A DNA stretch of 55,958 bases from assembly GCA_024401515.1 (NCBI GenBank), contig JAKSKY010000003.1, positions 1-55,958 on the forward strand, read 5' to 3'. The DNA is from Paludibacteraceae bacterium (GTDB lineage Bacteria; Bacteroidota; Bacteroidia; Bacteroidales; Paludibacteraceae). The notes beneath the pieces are model-generated. The model was not told where the DNA came from. It searched no databases and saw only the letters and a program-made list of their open reading frames with translations. Within the stretch, counting starts at the first letter, position 1. Every line of letters starts with the position of its first letter. The position numbers and the translations under genes were made by a program. Of this stretch, positions 43,289 to 53,450 are shown piece by piece.

Positions 43289-44084
43289 AAAGGAGTTGCC
43301 TTCAGTCTGTGTGTTAGGCTGTGGAAATTTAGGAACCCATTTGGTGCAGGCTTTGTATCATGCGGGCTATCCTATTCTTCAGTTGTATAGCCGAACGGTG
43401 GAATCCGCGACCGCATTGTCCAATTTGGTGGGCAATGCCCCCTTTACGACTGATTTGTCGAAACTGACGATGTCCGCGGATTTGTATATCTGCGCTTTGA
43501 AGGATTCAGTTCTTCATGAGGTCTTGGCAAAGACTCCTTTGCGAGGAAAACGTATCGTCCATACAGCGGGGAGTATGCCATTGTCCCTTTTGTCGGAATT
43601 CACCGATGAGGGTGGCGTTTTCTATCCGATGCAATCTTTTTCCAAGGCGAAGCCCGTGGATTTTTCTGTGATCCCTATTTTTGTGGAGGCGACCAACGGG
43701 GAGATGAAGAAACTCTTGGTGGATATGGCTTCCCACATTTCGAAAAGTGTCAATTTATTGGATACGGAGGGACGTAAACAGTTGCATTTGGCGGCTGTGT
43801 TCGCCTCTAATTTCAGTAACCATATGTATGCGATTGCCAGTGAGCAATTGTGTAAATTGGGATTGCCTTTCGAGGTTTTGTTGCCCTTGATAGACGAGAC
43901 TTGCGCTAAAATACATTCATTGTCGCCTGTGGAGGCGCAGACAGGACCTGCGGTCCGCTACGATTTGAATGTAATCACGGCGCAGAAGGAGCGAATCGAA
44001 AATCCGCTCCAACAAAAGATTTATGAATTGGTGAGCCAATCCATTCATGAGATGGCAAGCCAGAACGAAGTGTCACAACAGTGA
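43260..44084 (+). CDS. Rossmann-like / DUF2520 protein
   Basis: A 274-residue NAD(P)-binding protein with [17 protein letters not shown] near the N-terminus and a C-terminal DUF2520 helical domain ([23 protein letters not shown]). The layout resembles F420/ketopantoate-type reductases, but no substrate is known. The start is uncertain: 43245 and 43260 both overlap the preceding gene by tens of bases; 43260 is chosen because it gives a normal lead into the first beta strand. The next gene starts 2 nt after its stop. Confidence 0.85.
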   Translation: MAKRINSNCKKELPSVCVLGCGNLGTHLVQALYHAGYPILQLYSRTVESATALSNLVGNAPFTTDLSKLTMSADLYICALKDSVLHEVLAKTPLRGKRIVHTAGSMPLSLLSEFTDEGGVFYPMQSFSKAKPVDFSVIPIFVEATNGEMKKLLVDMASHISKSVNLLDTEGRKQLHLAAVFASNFSNHMYAIASEQLCKLGLPFEVLLPLIDETCAKIHSLSPVEAQTGPAVRYDLNVITAQKERIENPLQQKIYELVSQSIHEMASQNEVSQQ

Positions 44085-44086
44085 AA

Positions 44087-44608
44087 ATGGATTTCAAAAA
44101 GGATTTAAATAAAGTGAAGGCCTTTGCCTTTGACGTGGATGGTGTCCTATCTTCCGATTGCGTGCCTTTGCATCCTAGTGGTGAACCGATGCGTGTCGTG
44201 AACATCAAGGATGGATATGCGCTGCAGTTGGCTGTGAAGAAGGGGTATCCCATCGCGATCATCACGGGCGGTAAGACCGAGGCGGTGAGAAAACGTTTCG
44301 AGGGATTGGGCATTCAGGACGTTTATATGGCTTCGGCTGTGAAAATGCATGATTTCGAGGCTTTTTTGAAAAAGCATAACCTCTCTTCGGATGAGGTGCT
44401 CTATATGGGGGATGATATCCCTGATTATCCAGTATTGAAGGCTTGCGGTTTCCCATGTTGTCCCGCGGACGCGGCGGCTGAAATCAAGAGCGTTTCTTGC
44501 TACATCTCTCCGTTTGAGGGAGGAAAAGGTTGCGCAAGGGATGTGATCGAGCAGGTCATGAAGGCGAATGGAGATTGGATGTCCGATAGCGTGGCGTTCG
44601 GTTGGTAA
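44087..44608 (+). CDS. kdsC: HAD phosphatase, KdsC type (3-deoxy-D-manno-octulosonate 8-phosphate phosphatase)
   Basis: A 173-residue class C0 HAD phosphatase. D16 and D18 are in FDVDGVL; IITGG, the lysine in SAVKM and [10 protein letters not shown] supply motifs 2-4. KdsC dephosphorylates KDO-8-P for lipopolysaccharide core synthesis; this layout and length fit, though related phosphatases exist. ATG 44087 is chosen over GTG 44081. Part of a tight row with the DUF2520 and UbiA-type genes. Confidence 0.85.
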   Translation: MDFKKDLNKVKAFAFDVDGVLSSDCVPLHPSGEPMRVVNIKDGYALQLAVKKGYPIAIITGGKTEAVRKRFEGLGIQDVYMASAVKMHDFEAFLKKHNLSSDEVLYMGDDIPDYPVLKACGFPCCPADAAAEIKSVSCYISPFEGGKGCARDVIEQVMKANGDWMSDSVAFGW

Positions 44609-44623
44609 TGAAATGTTGTTAGT

Positions 44624-45598
44624 ATGAAGGATTATTTAAAATTAATACGCTTGCCTAATCTTGTCTGCATCGTCTTGGTGCAGTTGTCGATGTACTATTT
44701 GGTCATATCTCCTGTTGCCAATGTCGCAGGAGTTCCGGTTCAAAAAATCTTCCCCGAATCGATTTTCGCCTTGTTGATCATCGCTACGGTTTTTACGGCG
44801 GCGGGCGGTTATGTGATCAATGATTATTTTGACGTGAAGATTGATGAGATCAACCATCCAATATACCATATAGTGGGAAAGAGTGTCTCCAAACATACCG
44901 CAATGACGCTTTTTATTGTTTTGTCCGCAATCGGTGTCGTGGCGGGAGCTGCCATTGGTGTCTATTCCTATTTTGTGTTGGAGGCGCCTTTTATGTTGGC
45001 TTCCACCTATATGATTGTCTTTTTGATCCTTGTGGGAATTCTATGGTTTTATTCCTCTTCCTACAAACGTATTTTGGTGTTGGGTAACCTGATCGCCTCA
45101 TTTTTGAATGCGTTGGTACCTATGTTGGTGGTGGTCTATTTCAATTTCTTCTTGGCGATGAAATATGGATCTTCTCCCGATAATTTGTCTTTTAGCCGCT
45201 ACTTGCTGATGATAGTGGGACTTTTCTCCTTCTGTGTCTTTATGTGGACCTTTATATCGGAAGTGGCGGACGACTTCGAGGAGGAGAAGGGTGACCGTGA
45301 GTTGGAGTGCCACTCTTTCCCAATTGTGTGGGGCCATATGATTTCTAAGGCGATTCTATTCGCGGCGATTCTATTCACCAATGCGGCGTGTCTGCATGTG
45401 GTATTCCGCATGTTGCCCTATAATCCCTATCCATCCATCCGTTATGCGGCTTGTGCGGTGGTGATTCCATCTTTGGGATTGTGTTATCTTTTGGCGAAAT
45501 CATCGGCTCGCCAGGATTACCATTATGTCTCCTTGGTGTCGAAGGTGATTATGATGTTGAGTGTGGGATATAGTATTCTCTTTTATATCTCATACTAA
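44624..45598 (+). CDS. UbiA-family prenyltransferase (geranylgeranylglycerol-phosphate geranylgeranyltransferase-like)
   Basis: A 324-residue membrane protein with eight to nine transmembrane segments. The first Asp-rich motif is NDYFDVKID (N66, D67, D70, D74) and the second is in VADDFEEEKGDRE. UbiA enzymes transfer a prenyl chain to an aromatic or glycerol acceptor. In Bacteroidota this subgroup is commonly labelled geranylgeranylglycerol-phosphate geranylgeranyltransferase, but the acceptor is not proven. 15 nt after kdsC, likely one operon. Confidence 0.85.
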   Translation: MKDYLKLIRLPNLVCIVLVQLSMYYLVISPVANVAGVPVQKIFPESIFALLIIATVFTAAGGYVINDYFDVKIDEINHPIYHIVGKSVSKHTAMTLFIVLSAIGVVAGAAIGVYSYFVLEAPFMLASTYMIVFLILVGILWFYSSSYKRILVLGNLIASFLNALVPMLVVVYFNFFLAMKYGSSPDNLSFSRYLLMIVGLFSFCVFMWTFISEVADDFEEEKGDRELECHSFPIVWGHMISKAILFAAILFTNAACLHVVFRMLPYNPYPSIRYAACAVVIPSLGLCYLLAKSSARQDYHYVSLVSKVIMMLSVGYSILFYISY

Positions 45599-45639
45599 AA
45601 AGTAAGTTGATTTTATTAATTATTTAAATATTCATTTTT

Positions 45640-46620
45640 ATGGAAGGAATGATAGTTTTTGGATTGATAGCGGTAGCCGTTGTGCTATTGTTTATCTTTT
45701 TGCATTTTGTTCCTGTGTTGCTTTGGATTAACGCCAAGGTTTCAGGTGTATCTATCTCGTTGGTGCAGCTCTTCTTGATGCGCCTTCGTAATGTGCCACC
45801 ACAGGTGATTGTGCAATGTTTGATCGAGGCCCACAAGGCTGGATTGAAGACGATTACCAGAGATGATTTGGAGGCTCACTACCTCGCTGGTGGTAACATC
45901 GTCCGCGTGATTCACGCTTTGGTATCTGCCTCTAAGGCGAACATCGCCATCGATTTCAAGCAGGCGACTGCGATCGATTTGGCTGGTCGTGATGTGTTCG
46001 AGGCTGTTCAAATGTCCGTTAACCCTAAGGTGATCGATACCCCTCCTGTTACTGCGGTGGCGAAGGATGGTATCCAGTTGATCGCGAAGGCTCGTGTGAC
46101 TGTCCGCGCGAATATCGACCGTTTGGTCGGTGGAGCGGGAGAGGATACCGTGCTTGCCCGTGTCGGTGAGGGTATTGTCTCTTCCATCGGTTCCAGCGAG
46201 ACGCACAAGTTGGTGTTGGAGAACCCTGATTCCATCTCTAAGGTGGTGTTGAGCAAGGGCTTGGACGCAGGTACTGCCTTCGAGATCCTCTCTATTGATA
46301 TCGCTGATATCGATGTAGGTAAGAACATCGGTGCTCAATTGCAAATGGACCAAGCGCAAGCCGACAAGAATATCGCGCAAGCGAAGGCCGAGGAGCGTCG
46401 TGCGATGGCTATCGCCCAAGAACAGGAGATGAAGGCGAAGGCACAAGAGGCTCGCGCACTCGTTATCCAAGCCGAAGCGGAATTGCCAAAGGCTATGGCC
46501 GAGGCATTCAAGAACGGCAACTTGGGTATCATGGATTATTATCGTATGAAGAATATTGAGGCTGATACCAATATGAGAAGTTCCATCGGTGGACCAACTG
46601 CCGCTGAGGCTCAAAAGTAA
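45640..46620 (+). CDS. floA: Flotillin-like protein FloA
   Basis: A 326-residue membrane-microdomain scaffold protein (UPF0365/YqfA). The N-terminal membrane segment ([26 protein letters not shown]) is followed by an SPFH-like domain ([33 protein letters not shown]) and an Ala/Glu/Lys-rich coiled coil ([53 protein letters not shown] region, in parts). It ends before a bidirectional terminator. Confidence 0.94.
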   Translation: MEGMIVFGLIAVAVVLLFIFLHFVPVLLWINAKVSGVSISLVQLFLMRLRNVPPQVIVQCLIEAHKAGLKTITRDDLEAHYLAGGNIVRVIHALVSASKANIAIDFKQATAIDLAGRDVFEAVQMSVNPKVIDTPPVTAVAKDGIQLIAKARVTVRANIDRLVGGAGEDTVLARVGEGIVSSIGSSETHKLVLENPDSISKVVLSKGLDAGTAFEILSIDIADIDVGKNIGAQLQMDQAQADKNIAQAKAEERRAMAIAQEQEMKAKAQEARALVIQAEAELPKAMAEAFKNGNLGIMDYYRMKNIEADTNMRSSIGGPTAAEAQK

Positions 46621-46640
46621 TCTCGCTTCTTCCGATAAGC

Positions 46641-46670
46641 AAAACGCCGGCTCGTTTGAGTCGGCGTTTT
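46641..46670. terminator. Bidirectional terminator between floA and the AraC regulator
   Basis: AAAACGCCG and CGGCGTTTT arms with an inner CTC/GAG pairing, followed by a T run on the plus strand and on the minus strand by the mirror A/T tract. It lies between two convergent genes. Confidence 0.8.
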
Positions 46671-46680
46671 TTTTGTAGTA

Positions 46681-47589
46681 CTACACCATATCACTATCCA
46701 TGTAATGACGGGGGGAGCATCCGACGGAACTCTTGAAGTATCTGCCGAAAAAGGATGGGTTGGGGAAATTGAGTAGGTCGGCTATCTCTTGTATGGTATA
46801 TTGGTGGCTCTTCAAAAGGGCTTTCGCCTCGAAAATCACCTGATCTTTGATGATGTCCAACGCATATTTCCCGCTGACCGAAAGGATGACTTGCGACATG
46901 TATTTGGGGGTGAGACACATTTCATTGGCGTAGAAGGAGACGTCGCGGTGCTGGTTGTGGTGTTCCATTACCAGTGTCATAAAACGCATGTATATCTGGC
47001 TTGCCCTCTTCCCATTGAAGGTGTCGACACTCTCTTGATGGGTCGATACCCATTGGCGGGCGTGCGAAATAATGACTTGCATATAGCCTTGCAGCGCCTC
47101 TCCCTTGTAATTGAATGAGGGGTTGGAGAGGTCGTTGTAAATCATTTTATAGATGCGGATGAAGCCGTCTCGAATCTCCTCGGAAAGGTGATACACTGGA
47201 TTTTTTTGTGTCTCCTTGAAAAATTGCGTGATACTTTCGCTGCTTAGAGAAGAGAAAAGGGTGAAGTCGGCGAATGCCATGACGACGATCTCAGATCGTT
47301 CGTCCACATCAAGAATCTGTGCGAGCGCATTTTGCTGAATAATCACTATGTCGTCCGCTTCTATTTTGTAATCTTGGTAATTGATACGGAGGTTCATTTC
47401 TCCTTTGGTGATGAGTAGACAAATCGAGAATTGTGCCTTGATAGGGTAGCGATTCAAGTATCTTCCGATATTATTCATATCCATTCTTCTGCCTAAATTG
47501 TCGCTTAGTAGGATTTTGTCTTCGAAAAATAGAATTTGCTCGTTATCCTTTAAATCCGAGAATCCGTATTGGTTTAATCGTCTATCCAT
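46681..47589 (-). CDS. AraC-family transcriptional regulator
   Basis: A 302-residue regulator with an N-terminal cupin-like sensing domain and a C-terminal double helix-turn-helix (about 200-300; FEAKALLKSHQYTIQEIADLLNF and PSFFGRYFKSSVGCSPRHY). It is divergent from the RND efflux operon, so it is a good candidate for the activator of that operon. ATG 47589 is used; 47595 is possible. Inducer unknown. Confidence 0.9.
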   Translation of the reverse strand: MDRRLNQYGFSDLKDNEQILFFEDKILLSDNLGRRMDMNNIGRYLNRYPIKAQFSICLLITKGEMNLRINYQDYKIEADDIVIIQQNALAQILDVDERSEIVVMAFADFTLFSSLSSESITQFFKETQKNPVYHLSEEIRDGFIRIYKMIYNDLSNPSFNYKGEALQGYMQVIISHARQWVSTHQESVDTFNGKRASQIYMRFMTLVMEHHNQHRDVSFYANEMCLTPKYMSQVILSVSGKYALDIIKDQVIFEAKALLKSHQYTIQEIADLLNFPNPSFFGRYFKSSVGCSPRHYMDSDMV

Positions 47590-47611
47590 CGTCATTCGGT
47601 TTTGTTTGTTA

Positions 47612-47619
47612 CAAAGTTA
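47612..47619 (-). promoter_or_regulatory. Possible -7 box for the AraC gene
   Basis: On the minus strand this reads TAACTTTG, matching TAnnTTTG, 23 nt upstream of the start. No -33 element was seen. Confidence 0.35.
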
Positions 47620-47788
47620 ACCATTTTTACATAAAACGGAATTTATGGTATATAAATCAGTGTATTTTATCCTTTTTTGAATGCAAAAACAATCCTTTCG
47701 GACATTCTATGCGAAAAATGCGTTACGTCCATTTACGGTTATTTGATGAACTTTGTACTCCAATTTTGGATTATGTTTATTTAATGAT

Positions 47789-48859
47789 ATGAATGTAAGA
47801 TTTTTATTCGCTGTGTCAGCCGCGTTGATGATGCTGAACAGTTGTGGAGGAAAGAAGGGGGAGGCTGCCTCTTCTACGGTTCATTGTGTGATGTTAACCC
47901 GTGCGCAAACGGCGGGGTTGGCCAAGGAGAAGTCCTATTCGGGTATCGTGAAGGAGGCTCGTGAAATCAATGTGGCTTTCAAGACGCCAGGTCAGTTGGA
48001 GCATGTCTATGTCAAGGAGGGTTCCTATGTCAAAGAGGGACAGTTGATAGCTGAATTGGACACCAAGGATTATATGTTGGCCCTTAACAATGCGCAAATC
48101 CAATATGACCAATTGAGCCGTGAGGTGGAGCGTTTGAAAAAGCTTCGTGAAGGAAAGAGCATATCGGTGAACGATTACGACAAAGCGTCGAGCGGATTGG
48201 AACGCTTGGCGATCCAATTGCAGAACGAGAAGAATAGAATATCCTACTGTAAATTGTATGCTCCCGTGAGTGGATATGTGCAGAAGGTGAATTTCGACAA
48301 ATCGGAAATGGTGGATGCGGGTACGCCTGTCATCTCTTTGTTGGATAACAGCAACATGGATGTGGAGATCAATGTGCCTGCGGAGTTGTATGCCCAAAGG
48401 AATAGAATTAGTTCCATAACCTGCAAGACGAATATTTCGGGCGAGGAAGTTGTGCCTATGCGTATCAGCGGACAGACGCCGAAAGCGGATGGTAATCAGT
48501 TGTATCAGATGAAGCTGGCTTTTGCGAAGAGACCTTCCAAAAACATTACGCCTGGTATGAATGTGGAGGTGACTGTCGTGATGAAGGAGGGTGCCTCCAA
48601 GGAGAGTTTCACCTTACCGATCCATGCCATTTTCAAGTCGGGGGAGGATGATTGTGTATGGGTGCTCAATGCGGATTCCACGATTAGCAAACGTGTCGTG
48701 AAGGTAGAGGGCTTGGATGAGAAGGGCGATGCCAAGGTAGGTAATCAATTGGATGGTAGCGAGCAAATCGTAAAGGCCGGTGTGGATCTTCTTGTCGAGG
48801 GAGAGAAAGTGAAGGTGATTGACCAATCCTCTTCAACAAATGTGGGTGCACTTAAGTAA
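47789..48859 (+). CDS. RND efflux periplasmic adaptor (HlyD/MFP family) lipoprotein
   Basis: A 356-residue membrane fusion protein. The lipobox ends LNSC (C19). The biotinyl-lipoyl-like half motifs (FKTPGQLEHVYVKEGSYVKEGQLIAELD), alpha-hairpin and beta-barrel domains follow in the standard order. It links the inner-membrane pump to the TolC channel. ATG 47789 is chosen because the lipoprotein signal begins there; the longer frame adds 12 unrelated residues. First gene of a three-gene efflux operon. Confidence 0.93.
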   Translation: MNVRFLFAVSAALMMLNSCGGKKGEAASSTVHCVMLTRAQTAGLAKEKSYSGIVKEAREINVAFKTPGQLEHVYVKEGSYVKEGQLIAELDTKDYMLALNNAQIQYDQLSREVERLKKLREGKSISVNDYDKASSGLERLAIQLQNEKNRISYCKLYAPVSGYVQKVNFDKSEMVDAGTPVISLLDNSNMDVEINVPAELYAQRNRISSITCKTNISGEEVVPMRISGQTPKADGNQLYQMKLAFAKRPSKNITPGMNVEVTVVMKEGASKESFTLPIHAIFKSGEDDCVWVLNADSTISKRVVKVEGLDEKGDAKVGNQLDGSEQIVKAGVDLLVEGEKVKVIDQSSSTNVGALK

Positions 48860-48867
48860 ACTTGACT

Positions 48868-51800
48868 ATGATTACGAAAATAACAAAATTCTTCATACAG
48901 CGACCAGTCCTATTTTGGTCGTTGATGGTGGGCATCATGATCGCGGGTGTCTTGTCTTTTTTGCAGATGCCTAAATTGGAGGATCCGGCTGTCGCAGGCA
49001 AACAGGCGATGGTGGTGGTGCCCTATATGGGAGCCTCCGCGCACGAGGTGGAGTTGAGGGTGGCGCAAGTCATGGAGGAGGAGTTGCGTACCCTTCCGAA
49101 GGTAAAGCGCATCCAAAGTGAGTGTCGTCCCAATATGGCTTTGATCACGGTGGAGTATGATTGGGGATTGATGATGAAGGATCTGGAGCAGAGCTTTGAC
49201 CTGTTGCGTCGCAAGGTAGGCGCCGCGAAGGGGAAACTGCCGCAGGATTGCTATGATCCAATCGTGGTGGATGATATGATGGATGTCTATGGCATCTTCT
49301 ATAGTTTCACAGGACCAGGATATTCATTTGAGGAGTTAAACGACTATGCGCAGGTGATTAAGCGCGAGTTGTTGGCTGTTCCGGGTGTGAAGCGAATCAA
49401 TATCGCGGGAAATAGGGATGAGGTGATCAACATCCGTGTCTCAAAGGAGGTGATTTCCCGCAACGGATTGCTTCCTACCCAGATTATGATGAGCCTGCAG
49501 AATGCGGGGAAAGTGGTGCCTGCTGGTAGTTACCAGAAGGATAGTGACAAGATTCAGTTCCGTGTCAGCGACGCTGTAGATAATGAGGCGGATATCCGTG
49601 AGATGCTGATCCGTACTGCCGATGGCAAGCAGGTCCGTTTGGGCGATATCGCCACCGTGGAGCGCGCTTACAGTGATCCCCAACGCAATGGTTTCTTCGT
49701 GAATGGAGAGCCTGCGCTCGCCATTTGCATGGCGATGGAGGAGGGGGCTATTGTTCCGGATGTGGGCAAGGCGGTCGATGCGAAGCTGGCGGAGGTGATG
49801 AAGCGCGTGCCTGTAGGTATGACGACAGATAAGATCTTCTTCCAACCGGATAAGGTGACGGATGCTATTGACTCCTTTATGTGGAATCTGTTGGAGTCTG
49901 TCGCTATTGTGATTCTGGTGCTGATTTTCGCTATGGGATTCCGTAGCGGTCTTATCATTGGCTCTGGATTGGTTTTAACCATTGCGATGTCCTTCCCGTT
50001 ACTGCTTGGTATGGGTACCACTTTACAACGTATCTCATTGGGAGCGTTCATTGTGGCGATGGGAATGTTGGTGGATAATTCCATTGTGGTGATGGATGGT
50101 ATATTGATCGACCGTCGCCGGGGAATGGGCCCTAATACGTTCCTTTACCGTATCGGACAGAATACCGCTATGCCATTGTTGGGTGCCACGATTATCGCGG
50201 CCAGTACCTTTATCGGGGTCTATCTCTCTCCAGACTCGGCGGGTGAATATGCGGGCGATCTATTCAAGGTCTTGAGCGTGAGCCTTTTGTCAAGTTGGGT
50301 GTTGGCGCTTGTCCAGGTCCCTGTCTTCGCGAAAACGATGATGCCTATGCGTGACAAGGCTCGTCATGATAGTACCAAACAGGTGATGAATAGCCCTATG
50401 CACCGTTTTGTCCGTGGCGCTATCTCCAAGTTGATTGAACACAAGGCGGTGACGATTGTGGTCTCCGTGCTGTTGCTCGTATGCTGTATGTTGAATATGA
50501 CCAAGGTGAAGAATCTTTTCTTCCCTGATTTCGATTACAAGCAGTTTGTGGTGGAGTATTACTTGCCGAGTCAGACGGATCCCGACCGTGTGAAACACGA
50601 TCTGATGGAGATGACCGATTTGCTTCGTCAAAACGAAAAGGTTGAGCGTGTGGCGGCTTGTATGGGAAGCGCTCCGGCTCACTATTGCCTCGTCAGACCG
50701 ATGACCAACGGTGGCGACTGTTACGGAGAGTTGATTGTCGACACCAAGGATTACAAGACACTGGTGGAGCAGCTCCCTGTCATCCGTCAGCAGTTGCGTG
50801 AGAAGTATCCGGATGCCTATATCCGCCTTCGTAAATATAATTTTAGCATTGTGACCAGCCACTTGGTGGAGGTTCAATTCGCCGGACCCGATCCGCAGGT
50901 GTTGCGTGAATTGAGCGCTCAAGCGGAGGCCATTATGCGTAAGAGCCCCTATGCTGATCCCTATTCAGTGGGAAACAACTGGAATCCGATGGCGAAGTCA
51001 ATCGTAGCGGATTATAACCGTATGGATGGTGTGCGTTGCGGCATCGAACGTTCGGATGTGGGCAATGCTTTGCAGGCGGCCACGGATGGAAAGACTGTCG
51101 GTGTCTTGAATGACAAGGAGAAGCAGGTTTTGATCAATTTGCAGGTCCGCAATGAGGATGGAAGCCGTATCCAAAATTTGGAGGATATCCCGGTATGGAG
51201 TACGATGAATCTTCATGGCGCGGAGGTTGATCCGGCGGCGTTGATGAGCGGTGCGGTTGATTTCAATAAAATCAAGCAACAGATGTTCACCGCTGTGCCA
51301 TTAAGTGCGGTGGCCCGCAATATCCACATGGGATGGGAGGAGAACTTGGTCTACCGTGTCAACGGTCAGCGTGCCATTGAGGCGCAGTGCGATCCGAACA
51401 TCGACCTTTACGAAGGTACCGCCGCGAAGTTGAAGGAGAGTATCAAGGAGGAGATCGAGGCGATCTCATTGCCTGACGGTTACAGCATGAAGTGGTTAGG
51501 TGAGGGCGAGACCAGCGACGATGCGATTAGTAATATCCTCAAATATGTGCCGATCACGATGTTCCTCATCCTGGGTATATTGCTTTTGTTGTTCAACAAC
51601 TGGAAAAAGGTGACTTTGATCCTCATCTGTTTCCCATTCGTCTTCTGCGGAATCGTTCCCGCATTGTTGATCTTCAAGCAACCTTTCACCTTTATGGCCA
51701 TTATCGGTTTTATGGGATTGATGGGTATGATGATTAAGAACTCGATTGTCTTGGTGGATGAGATCAACCGACTTCAACGGGAGGAGAAGATTTTACCGTA

Positions 51801-52023
51801 CAATGCGGTGATTGAGGCGACGGTAAGCCGTGTTCGTCCGGTCGTGATGGCGTCATTGACCACGATTTTGGGAATGTTGCCTCTGTTGACGGATCCGATG
51901 TATGGAAGTATGGCGATTACGATCATGAGTGGTTTGGGAGTTGGAACCTTGATCACCTTGATTCTCTTGCCGATTCTCTATACAGCATTCTTCCACATTC
52001 GTAAACCAAATAACAATGAATAA
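48868..52023 (+). CDS. RND efflux transporter permease (AcrB-like)
   Basis: A 1051-residue proton-driven pump with the standard twelve transmembrane segments and two large periplasmic loops. The proton-relay region in TM4 reads GMLVDNSIVV with D403 but N404, where AcrB has two aspartates; K957 (MIKNSIVLVDE) in TM10 is kept. The D-N pairing occurs in other RND pumps, so activity is likely. Substrates are unknown. It starts 8 nt after the adaptor gene and overlaps the TolC gene by 8 nt. Confidence 0.95.
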   Translation: MITKITKFFIQRPVLFWSLMVGIMIAGVLSFLQMPKLEDPAVAGKQAMVVVPYMGASAHEVELRVAQVMEEELRTLPKVKRIQSECRPNMALITVEYDWGLMMKDLEQSFDLLRRKVGAAKGKLPQDCYDPIVVDDMMDVYGIFYSFTGPGYSFEELNDYAQVIKRELLAVPGVKRINIAGNRDEVINIRVSKEVISRNGLLPTQIMMSLQNAGKVVPAGSYQKDSDKIQFRVSDAVDNEADIREMLIRTADGKQVRLGDIATVERAYSDPQRNGFFVNGEPALAICMAMEEGAIVPDVGKAVDAKLAEVMKRVPVGMTTDKIFFQPDKVTDAIDSFMWNLLESVAIVILVLIFAMGFRSGLIIGSGLVLTIAMSFPLLLGMGTTLQRISLGAFIVAMGMLVDNSIVVMDGILIDRRRGMGPNTFLYRIGQNTAMPLLGATIIAASTFIGVYLSPDSAGEYAGDLFKVLSVSLLSSWVLALVQVPVFAKTMMPMRDKARHDSTKQVMNSPMHRFVRGAISKLIEHKAVTIVVSVLLLVCCMLNMTKVKNLFFPDFDYKQFVVEYYLPSQTDPDRVKHDLMEMTDLLRQNEKVERVAACMGSAPAHYCLVRPMTNGGDCYGELIVDTKDYKTLVEQLPVIRQQLREKYPDAYIRLRKYNFSIVTSHLVEVQFAGPDPQVLRELSAQAEAIMRKSPYADPYSVGNNWNPMAKSIVADYNRMDGVRCGIERSDVGNALQAATDGKTVGVLNDKEKQVLINLQVRNEDGSRIQNLEDIPVWSTMNLHGAEVDPAALMSGAVDFNKIKQQMFTAVPLSAVARNIHMGWEENLVYRVNGQRAIEAQCDPNIDLYEGTAAKLKESIKEEIEAISLPDGYSMKWLGEGETSDDAISNILKYVPITMFLILGILLLLFNNWKKVTLILICFPFVFCGIVPALLIFKQPFTFMAIIGFMGLMGMMIKNSIVLVDEINRLQREEKILPYNAVIEATVSRVRPVVMASLTTILGMLPLLTDPMYGSMAITIMSGLGVGTLITLILLPILYTAFFHIRKPNNNE

Positions 52024-53335
52024 GATGAAACATCTGAAAACAATTTTCATTACAGTCATATCGGCGCTGTTGGTTTGGTCGGTTAACGCCCAGGAGGTGA
52101 GCCTCTCGTTGGCCGATTGCCGTCGTTTGGCGCTTGAAAACAATGAATTGATTAAAAAATCGGAAAATGGTTGCCTCTCCGCCAAGTTGCAGAAGCAGGC
52201 TGCCGTATCGAATTTCTTCCCAAGGATAGACGCCAGCGCCTCTGGCTTGTTTATGCAGGATCAAGAGATTATGGGAATGACTTTGAAACTTCGTGGTGCC
52301 TATATGGCTGGCTTTTCTTTGACACAACCGATATATGTGGGTGGAAAGATCTGTAATGGTACGAAACTGGCGAAGTTAGGAATGTCGGTGGCGGAAATCC
52401 AGCGTCAGCAGACGCGTGCGGATGTGATCGCGGAGGTGGATAATGCCTATTGGACCTATATTGCTGTCTTGGAGAAAATCAAGATGGTGGAGGCTTACAA
52501 AGCGCAAATGGATAGTATCTGTGATATTATCCAGACCGCAGTTGATGCCGAGATGGGTACCGAGTATGATTTGATCCGTGTGAAGACCAAGCGAAGCGAA
52601 TTGGAGTATCAACTCAAGAAGGTGCGCAATGGTGCCAACTTGTGTCGAATGAATTTGTGCGGTATCATAGGAGACTCCCTCTCTGCCATGATTGTACCGG
52701 CTGATTCGGAGGTGTCGGTGGAGGCTCCTTCGGGGATGGACAATAATATCGAGAACCGTCCGGAGGTGATGCTTTTGCAGAAGAACATAGAGGCCAAAAA
52801 GCTTCAAGTGAAGATGGAACGGGCCGATATGCTACCGGTGGTCGGACTCTCCGCTGGCTATAATTTCTATGGCAATATCACGACCGACGCCATGGTGCAG
52901 GGGCCTGACGGCAACTATTATCCCTATTCCACGGAGTACAAAGGGAAGGTCGGCATGGTGGCGGCCTCGGCCAAGGTGCCTCTGCTGAATTGGCTGGATG
53001 GCGCTAAAAAGGTGAAGATGGCCAAGTTGGCGGTGCAGGATGCCGAGTATGACAAAGAGCGAAACGTCCGACTGATGAATGTGCAGGTGCAGCAGGCTAT
53101 CCAAAATGTGATGGATGGCTATTCGATGATCGAAACCTCCGAGTTGGGGTTGCGTCAGGCGGAGGAGAACCTCCGTATTATGCGGATGAAGTATGACAAT
53201 GAGATGGGTACATTGACTGATTTACTGGATGCGCAGAGTCAATGGCAACAGGCTCAAAGCAATTACATCGAATCAAAAACGCAATATAAAATCTACGAAA
53301 CGGAATACCTGCATGTCGTAGGTAAACTGGAATAA
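52016..53335 (+). CDS. TolC-family outer-membrane channel
   Basis: A 439-residue outer-membrane efflux protein. A signal peptide (cleavage near VNA-QE) precedes two repeated OEP domains of long helices and short strands (LSLADCRRLALENNELIKKSE, and the C-terminal half with AVQDAEYDKERNVRLMNVQVQQAI and LTDLLDAQSQWQQAQSNYIESK in parts). It completes the tripartite pump. It starts within the end of the permease gene. Confidence 0.93.
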   Translation: MNKMKHLKTIFITVISALLVWSVNAQEVSLSLADCRRLALENNELIKKSENGCLSAKLQKQAAVSNFFPRIDASASGLFMQDQEIMGMTLKLRGAYMAGFSLTQPIYVGGKICNGTKLAKLGMSVAEIQRQQTRADVIAEVDNAYWTYIAVLEKIKMVEAYKAQMDSICDIIQTAVDAEMGTEYDLIRVKTKRSELEYQLKKVRNGANLCRMNLCGIIGDSLSAMIVPADSEVSVEAPSGMDNNIENRPEVMLLQKNIEAKKLQVKMERADMLPVVGLSAGYNFYGNITTDAMVQGPDGNYYPYSTEYKGKVGMVAASAKVPLLNWLDGAKKVKMAKLAVQDAEYDKERNVRLMNVQVQQAIQNVMDGYSMIETSELGLRQAEENLRIMRMKYDNEMGTLTDLLDAQSQWQQAQSNYIESKTQYKIYETEYLHVVGKLE

Positions 53336-53352
53336 ACAACGTTTTGATTGGG

Positions 53353-53387
53353 AACTCCTTGGAGGCTTTTGCTTTCAAGGAGTTTTT
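53353..53387 (+). terminator. Terminator after the efflux operon
   Basis: A 9-bp stem (AACTCCTTG with CAAGGAGTT), a 14-nt loop that can itself pair in part, and a T-rich tail. Confidence 0.75.
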
Positions 53388-53450
53388 CTTTACTCATTGA
53401 AGAAACCGATTTGTTTCGTATTTTCGCGTCAGATAATCGTTGACAATACT

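Noticed and set aside
45742..46614. 290-codon open frame antisense to floA
   Set aside because: A shadow of the strongly biased flotillin coding sequence; no recognisable motif or start signal.
47674..47689. Inverted repeat TTTTTG-N4-CAAAAA as an AraC operator before the efflux operon
   Set aside because: Six-base low-complexity arms are expected by chance in this AT-rich spacer; AraC sites are usually direct repeats.
50071..50079. D-to-N change in the TM4 proton relay as a sign of a dead RND pump
   Set aside because: VDN in place of VDD is known in many RND transporters, and the TM10 lysine is kept.
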